DNA of 15,601 bases from JACKBJ01 sp964549495 (lineage in GTDB: Bacteria > Chloroflexota > Anaerolineae > Epilineales > Epilineaceae), in NCBI GenBank assembly GCA_964549495.1, contig CAZJWJ010000110.1:1-15601 (forward strand). The letters are read 5' to 3'. Under the pieces are notes generated by a model that saw only the letters and a program-made list of their open reading frames with translations, was not told the DNA's origin and did not search any database. Each line of letters begins with the position of its first letter. Within the stretch, counting starts at the first letter, position 1. A program made the position numbers and the translations under genes. Positions 12,227-15,601 of this stretch are shown here, piece by piece.

Positions 12227-14251
12227 TCACCCCAACACCTCCCCCAGCATCCCCTGGATCTTCTCCTCCAGCTCCCGGATCTCGGCCTCGATCTCCTCCA
12301 GCGGCCGCAGCGGCGTGTACTCGTAGAAGTGGCGGGTGAACGGGATCTCGTAGCCGACCTTCGTCTTGTCGTGGTCGATCCAGGCATCCGGCACGTGGGG
12401 CAGGACCTCGCGCTCGAAGTAGGCCTGGATGTTCTCCCTCAGGGGCACGTTCTCGGTGTCGCGCAGGTCGGTGTCGGGCTCGGGGTTGCCCTGCTTGTCG
12501 CGGCAGGTCTCGGCTTCGTCGTCGCGTTCGGAGAGGGCGGAGAGGATGGCGCGGCGAACGGGGGCTCGCAGCTTGATGTCCGCTTCGCGCATGTCGGATC
12601 GCAAAGCCTTGAGGAAGGCCGGCCGGCTGCGGTATAGCGGCTCCGGGTCCATGGTGGCCAGGGCGTCCAGGATCTGCGACTGGAGCTTGAGGCCTTGTTC
12701 CACCTCCTGCTTGCCGGCCTCGCCTTTCTTGCGGCTCTTGGCCAGGTTCTGGAAGGCGCGCTCCTCGGCCAGGCGCTCGATGCGCTCCGGGGAGGCCTGG
12801 AAGTTGAGGCGCAGGGGGCGCTCGACCACGATCTTGTGAAAGCCGAAGTCGGTGCCGTCGAAGATCTTGCTGTGCTCAGCCTCGGCGAAGTCGCCGTAGA
12901 GGCGCGTGATCTCGACCACGTTCTCCTCGCCCAGCTCCTGGCGCTTGTTGCCCAGGCTCTTGCGCATCTTCTGGAAGAAGCCCGAGCCGTCGATCAGCTG
13001 GATCTTGCCCTTGCGGCGCGGGCTCTTGTCGTTGGTCACCACCCAGACGTAGGTGGCGATGCCCGTGTTGTAGAAGAGCTGGTCCGGCATGGCCACGATG
13101 GCCTCCAGCCAGTCGTTCTCGATGATCCAGCGCCGGATCTCGCTCTCGCCCGAGCCGGCATCGCCCGTGAACAGCGGCGAGCCGTTGAAGACGATCGCGA
13201 TCCGGCTGCCCTCGGGCTTCATCTTGCTGATCATGTGCTGCAGGAACAGCAGCGAGCCGTCGTTGATCCGCGGCAGCCCCGCCCCGAAGCGGCCGGCATG
13301 CCCCAGCCGATCGGCCTCGTCCTTGATGACCGGTGCCACCTTCTTCCACTCCACCCCGAAGGGCGGATTGGAGAGCATGTAGTCGAACTTGCGCCCCGCA
13401 TGCCCGTCGCTGCTGAAGCTGTTGCCGCGCTCGATGTGCTCTGCGTTCTGCCCCTTGATCAGCATGTCGGCCTTGCAGATCGCGTAGCTCTCGTCGTTCA
13501 GCTCCTGCCCGAAGACCTCCAGCCGCGCGCCCGCGTTCAGCTGTGTCAGGTGCTCCTCGGCCACCGACAACATGCCGCCCGTCCCGCAGGCCGGGTCGTA
13601 GAGCGATCGCACGATGCCCGGCTTGCTCAGCGCGTCATCGTCCTCCATGAACAGCAGGTTCACCATCAGCTGGATCACGTCGCGCGGCGTAAAGTGCTCG
13701 CCCGCCGTCTCGTTCGACTGCTCGCTGAAGCGCCGGATCAACTCCTCGAAGACCAGGCCCATGTCGTGGTTCGACACGCGGTCCGGGTGCAGGTCGATCT
13801 CCGCGAACTTCTGCACGATCAGGTAGAGCAGGTCCGCCTCGTCCAGCCGCGTGATCTGGTCGTCGAAGCCAAAGCGCTCGATGATGTCGCGCACCTGCTG
13901 CGAGAAGCCGCGCACGTATTCGCGCAGGTTGTCGGCCACGTGCGCCGGATCGTCCTTCAGGCGCGCGAAGCTCAGCTGGGAGGTGTTGTGGAAGGGCTGG
14001 CCGGCCTCGCTGTTCAGCACCAGCTCCAGGTCCTTCAGCGCGCCGTCCTTCAACTGCAGGTAGCGCTCGCGCACCTGCCCCCGCGTCGGCTCCAGCACGC
14101 AGTCCAGGCGCCGCAGCACCGTGAAGGGCAGCACCACCCGCCCGTACTCCGACTGCTTGTAGTCGCCGCGCAAGAGGTCGGCCACCGACCAGATGAAGGC
14201 CGTGATCTCGCCAAAGCGAAGGCTCTGGTAGGTGGGCTGGGCATCGGCCAT
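12227..14251 (-). CDS. hsdM: Type I R-M DNA methyltransferase subunit (HsdM), N6-adenine type
   Basis: HsdM transfers a methyl group from S-adenosylmethionine to N6 of adenine in the site read by HsdS. The 674 residues contain the N-terminal helical HsdM domain (LRFGEITAFIWSVADLLRG, 11-29; LPFTVLRRLDCVLE, 41-54), GEHFTPRDVIQLMV (184-197), the SAM motif DPACGTGG (219-226) and the catalytic NPPF (295-298). The C-terminus is a charged helical tail (IEAEIRELEEKI) of the kind that contacts HsdS. Length is somewhat above the ~500-550 aa of many HsdM proteins; the extra lies in the C-terminal half (about 440-640), which is rich in charged residues. ATG 14251 has AGGAG 7 nt upstream. It reads toward hsdS and lies downstream of hicBA on the same strand. 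No frameshift was seen. Confidence 0.97.
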   Translation of the reverse strand: MADAQPTYQSLRFGEITAFIWSVADLLRGDYKQSEYGRVVLPFTVLRRLDCVLEPTRGQVRERYLQLKDGALKDLELVLNSEAGQPFHNTSQLSFARLKDDPAHVADNLREYVRGFSQQVRDIIERFGFDDQITRLDEADLLYLIVQKFAEIDLHPDRVSNHDMGLVFEELIRRFSEQSNETAGEHFTPRDVIQLMVNLLFMEDDDALSKPGIVRSLYDPACGTGGMLSVAEEHLTQLNAGARLEVFGQELNDESYAICKADMLIKGQNAEHIERGNSFSSDGHAGRKFDYMLSNPPFGVEWKKVAPVIKDEADRLGHAGRFGAGLPRINDGSLLFLQHMISKMKPEGSRIAIVFNGSPLFTGDAGSGESEIRRWIIENDWLEAIVAMPDQLFYNTGIATYVWVVTNDKSPRRKGKIQLIDGSGFFQKMRKSLGNKRQELGEENVVEITRLYGDFAEAEHSKIFDGTDFGFHKIVVERPLRLNFQASPERIERLAEERAFQNLAKSRKKGEAGKQEVEQGLKLQSQILDALATMDPEPLYRSRPAFLKALRSDMREADIKLRAPVRRAILSALSERDDEAETCRDKQGNPEPDTDLRDTENVPLRENIQAYFEREVLPHVPDAWIDHDKTKVGYEIPFTRHFYEYTPLRPLEEIEAEIRELEEKIQGMLGEVLG

Positions 14252-14308
14252 CTGGCGGCTCCTGAGTGGGCGTGGCGCGGAGCCGCCAAGGATATCGCAG
14301 TCCCGGAC

Positions 14309-14326
14309 GCATCGCTACCACGATGC
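14309..14326. promoter_or_regulatory. Short inverted repeat upstream of hsdM
   Basis: GCATCG (14309-14314) and CGATGC (14321-14326) flank a 6-nt spacer, 58-75 bp before the hsdM start. Its place fits an operator or a 5' hairpin controlling methyltransferase expression. No convincing -35/-10 pair was found here. Short palindromes are common, so this is tentative. Confidence 0.25.
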
Positions 14327-14348
14327 AGAATTGCCAGGCGCTCGCGAT

Positions 14349-14534
14349 TCAGGGAGCGAGGGCATCAGGACGTAGACAAGGGCGTTGGTCAGGCTGGAGG
14401 CCATGGTCGAGACGGTGGGTGACAGGCACGCTGCCTTCCTCCACCAGCACCGGCGCGCCCATCATCCAGCGGGCGCAGCCCCTCGCCGTCAGCTTGTCCA
14501 GCGCATCCAACGCCACCGCGTTGGCGGAGTCCAG
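14349..14534 (-). other. Open stretch in frame after the hicA stop; possible gene fragment
   Basis: The hsdM-hicA gap (14252-14534) has no recognisable gene. Directly after the hicA TGA, the same frame stays open for 61 codons, reading LDSANAVALDALDKLTARG, then CARWMMGAPVLVEEGSVPV, and ends at TGA 14351-14349. The first ~45 codons look protein-like. A frameshift near 14400 would give MASSLTNALVYVLMPSL. It has no start codon with a ribosome binding site. It may be a fragment of a displaced gene. A near-perfect 16-bp palindrome (14511-14526) lies 9 bp after the hicA stop. Confidence 0.25.
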
Positions 14535-14753
14535 TCAAAGCAAGTCGGTAAACTCATCAACGCTGAGACCGGCGGCGCGGATGAGTCCGCGCAGTGTCCC
14601 AGGCTTGAGAGTCTTGTGATCGGGGACACTGAGCACGTTTGGTTTGCCGCGTTGGCCGAGGATGATGTGGCTGCCCTTCTGGCGCTTGACGGTCCATCCC
14701 GCGCGCTCGAATGCCCGAACAGCCGCCGCGCCCGAGCACGCTGGAAGGGGCAT
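14535..14753 (-). CDS. hicA: HicA-type mRNA interferase toxin
   Basis: The 72-residue protein has the HicA double-stranded-RNA-binding-like fold. An opening helix (GAAAVRAFERAGWTVKRQ, 8-25) leads to GSHIIL (27-32) with the expected catalytic His29. A strand (VLSVPDH) and the family signature LKPGTLRGLIRAAGLSVDEF (49-68) follow. HicA cleaves mRNA and is neutralised by HicB. The ATG (14753-14751) shares one base with the hicB stop (TGATG), so the antitoxin gene comes first, the reverse of the classical hicA-hicB order but common. The frame is intact, with normal length and all key residues. It lies 283 bp upstream of hsdM on the same strand, so hsdM might be reached by readthrough from the hicB promoter. 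Confidence 0.88.
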   Translation of the reverse strand: MPLPACSGAAAVRAFERAGWTVKRQKGSHIILGQRGKPNVLSVPDHKTLKPGTLRGLIRAAGLSVDEFTDLL

Positions 14754-15058
14754 CAGGCAGGAATCTGGACAGTGACCTCATGCTGAGTGCTGCCCTTCTT
14801 GCGGCGAGTGCTCTTCTTGATTCCAGATGGCCGAAGCGAGAAGACCCGCTTCTTTATGGGCTTCTTGACAGAGACCCTATCCGGTAGCCCCATTTCATGC
14901 CGCATTTCCAGAACGCCCACGATGGCCTCCTGGATGTTTGCAAGGACTTCGTCGACCGTCTCGCCCTCAGATAGGCAGCCAGGCAATTCGGGGACCTCGG
15001 CAACAAAGCCCCCGGTGGGTTCCGGCTTGATAAGCACTTTGTACGTGGCGTTGTCCAT
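14753..15058 (-). CDS. hicB: HicB-type antitoxin
   Basis: The 101-residue protein opens with the degenerate RNase H-like fold of HicB: YKVLIKPEPTGGFVAEVPEL (6-25), PGCLSEGETVDEVLANIQEA (26-45), then a helix to about residue 57. This part binds and blocks HicA. The C-terminal ~40 residues are strongly basic (KKPIKKRVFSLRPSGIKKS, TRRKKGS) and show no clear helix-turn-helix or ribbon-helix-helix, so how it would bind DNA is not evident. ATG 15058 was chosen over a longer upstream frame because AGGAGG lies 6 nt before it and the HicB fold starts there. A good promoter precedes it. It overlaps hicA by one base, implying coupled translation. Confidence 0.88.
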   Translation of the reverse strand: MDNATYKVLIKPEPTGGFVAEVPELPGCLSEGETVDEVLANIQEAIVGVLEMRHEMGLPDRVSVKKPIKKRVFSLRPSGIKKSTRRKKGSTQHEVTVQIPA

Positions 15059-15086
15059 GGGACCCCTCCTGTGGCAGGTGGGGTTG

Positions 15087-15115
15087 ATTGTAGGAATGGT
15101 GGCTGCCCACTGCAA
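15087..15115 (-). promoter_or_regulatory. Probable hicBA promoter
   Basis: On the minus strand TTGCAG (15115-15110) and TACAAT (15092-15087) are 17 bp apart, with 4/6 and 5/6 matches to the sigma70 consensus. Transcription would begin near 15080, giving a 5' leader of about 20 nt with AGGAGG. GTGG-GCAG-CCAC in the spacer is a small inverted repeat where a HicB/HicA repressor could bind, which is tentative. Confidence 0.55.
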
Positions 15116-15520
15116 CCGGCGGGGCTGAGAACCGAGTCCCGCCGCACCCGTCTCGGCATGAATGGGGATTCCGGCGCAACGCGTCGGGCTGCAAGGTCTG
15201 GCTCGTGGATCGGGCTGCGCACCTGTGAACGTGGTCGCGTCGATCTGCCTACAAGACTCAACCACTTGGACAACAACCGTCTACCTCGGCCGGCGCGGCA
15301 GCTTGGTCTTCCTGCCGTTCGTGTCAGCCGGATCGCAGGAACCGGGCGACTTCCAGCCGCTGTGCCCGAGACGACAGGATCGCGGAAGCCAGCGGCCAGT
15401 CGGCGGGCAAACGGCGGAGAGACATCGGCGGAAATCGGGAACCATTCGGGGGGCTGCAGCGTTGGATGGGTACCGAACGAGGCCAGCCATGGCCATACAA
15501 GCCCACAGGAGGCGAGGAAA
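15116..15520. other. Intergenic stretch without a recognisable gene
   Basis: This stretch lies between the divergent hicBA promoter and the last gene. Open frames exist on both strands, but none resembles a known protein, and the frame extending hicB upstream has no ribosome binding site of its own. No RNA gene, repeat or terminator was recognised. The last ~15 bases hold the ribosome binding site of the 15521 gene. Confidence 0.35.
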
Positions 15521-15601
15521 ATGGCAGAGTTCATCCAGGCAGTGACCAAGTACGGACCGCGGATCGTCTACGGGCCCAACGTGGAGCTCGACGAGCTGGT
15601 C
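15521..15601 (+). CDS. Start of an unidentified gene, cut by the window edge
   Basis: ATG 15521 is preceded by GGAGG (15508-15512) with an 8-nt gap, and the frame is open for the remaining 27 codons. The visible product starts MAEFIQAVTKYGPRIVYG and continues PNVELDELV. The 'LDELV' after a short variable lead recalls the start of small HU-like DNA-binding proteins, but 27 residues are too few to assign a family. It is transcribed away from hicBA and may mark the outer boundary of the island. Confidence 0.55.
   Translation, partial: MAEFIQAVTKYGPRIVYGPNVELDELV

Noticed and set aside
12695..14422. Plus-strand open frame of 575 codons opposite hsdM
   Set aside because: It mirrors the HsdM codons, has low-complexity composition and runs through intergenic DNA; HsdM motifs fix the real strand.
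1..15601. CRISPR arrays, tRNA or rRNA genes
   Set aside because: No regularly spaced repeats and no recognisable tRNA or rRNA sequence were seen by eye; the only repeat clusters are the short ones listed.

Overview
This is a stretch of a high-GC bacterial chromosome. Pseudomonadota or Myxococcota would fit the base composition and gene families, but nothing in the window fixes the taxon. It carries a defence/conflict island built on a type I restriction-modification (R-M) locus. The core genes lie on the minus strand and read from right to left: hicB-hicA, hsdM, hsdS, darT, darG, fic, hsdR and an Rpn-family nuclease gene. Two short plus-strand toxin-antitoxin cassettes interrupt this series exactly at gene junctions.

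Layout from left to right. Positions 1-730 hold no confident gene, only a possible minus-strand ORF that resembles a signal peptide. A PAPS-dependent sulfotransferase (731-1654, +) comes next and looks unrelated to the island. The Rpn-family PD-(D/E)XK nuclease (1736-2722, -) and hsdR (2853-6320, -) follow. HsdR carries an extra C-terminal AlbA_2 (Schlafen-type) domain. A DUF2281-like antitoxin and a PemK/MazF-like toxin (6480-7078, +) lie next, then a 24-codon remnant of an hsdR 5' end that overlaps the fic stop codon as ATGA. fic (7146-8303, -) is preceded by three copies of a TATCATARCG element. A DUF433 antitoxin with a truncated DUF5615-type toxin (8557-8830, +) comes next. It is followed by darG (8865-9914, -) and a darT interrupted by one in-frame amber codon (9921-10622, -). 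hsdS (10585-11952, -) and hsdM (12227-14251, -) are separated by 274 bp containing a strong hairpin. hicA/hicB (14535-15058, -) and the first 27 codons of a plus-strand gene (15521 to the edge) complete the window.

How the genes may work together. HsdM and HsdS form the DNA methyltransferase, and adding HsdR makes the restriction complex. The genes embedded between them encode nucleotide-modifying enzymes: DarT (DNA ADP-ribosylation), DarG (its reversal) and Fic (protein AMPylation), with RNase-type toxin-antitoxin modules alongside. The architecture suggests layered phage defence in which abortive-infection or addiction modules back up restriction.

The locus shows decay and rearrangement: an amber codon in the darT toxin with an intact darG, a truncated DUF5615 toxin behind an intact antitoxin, and an hsdR 5' end duplicated around a toxin-antitoxin cassette. 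All functional statements are inferred from reading the sequence; no database search was run.
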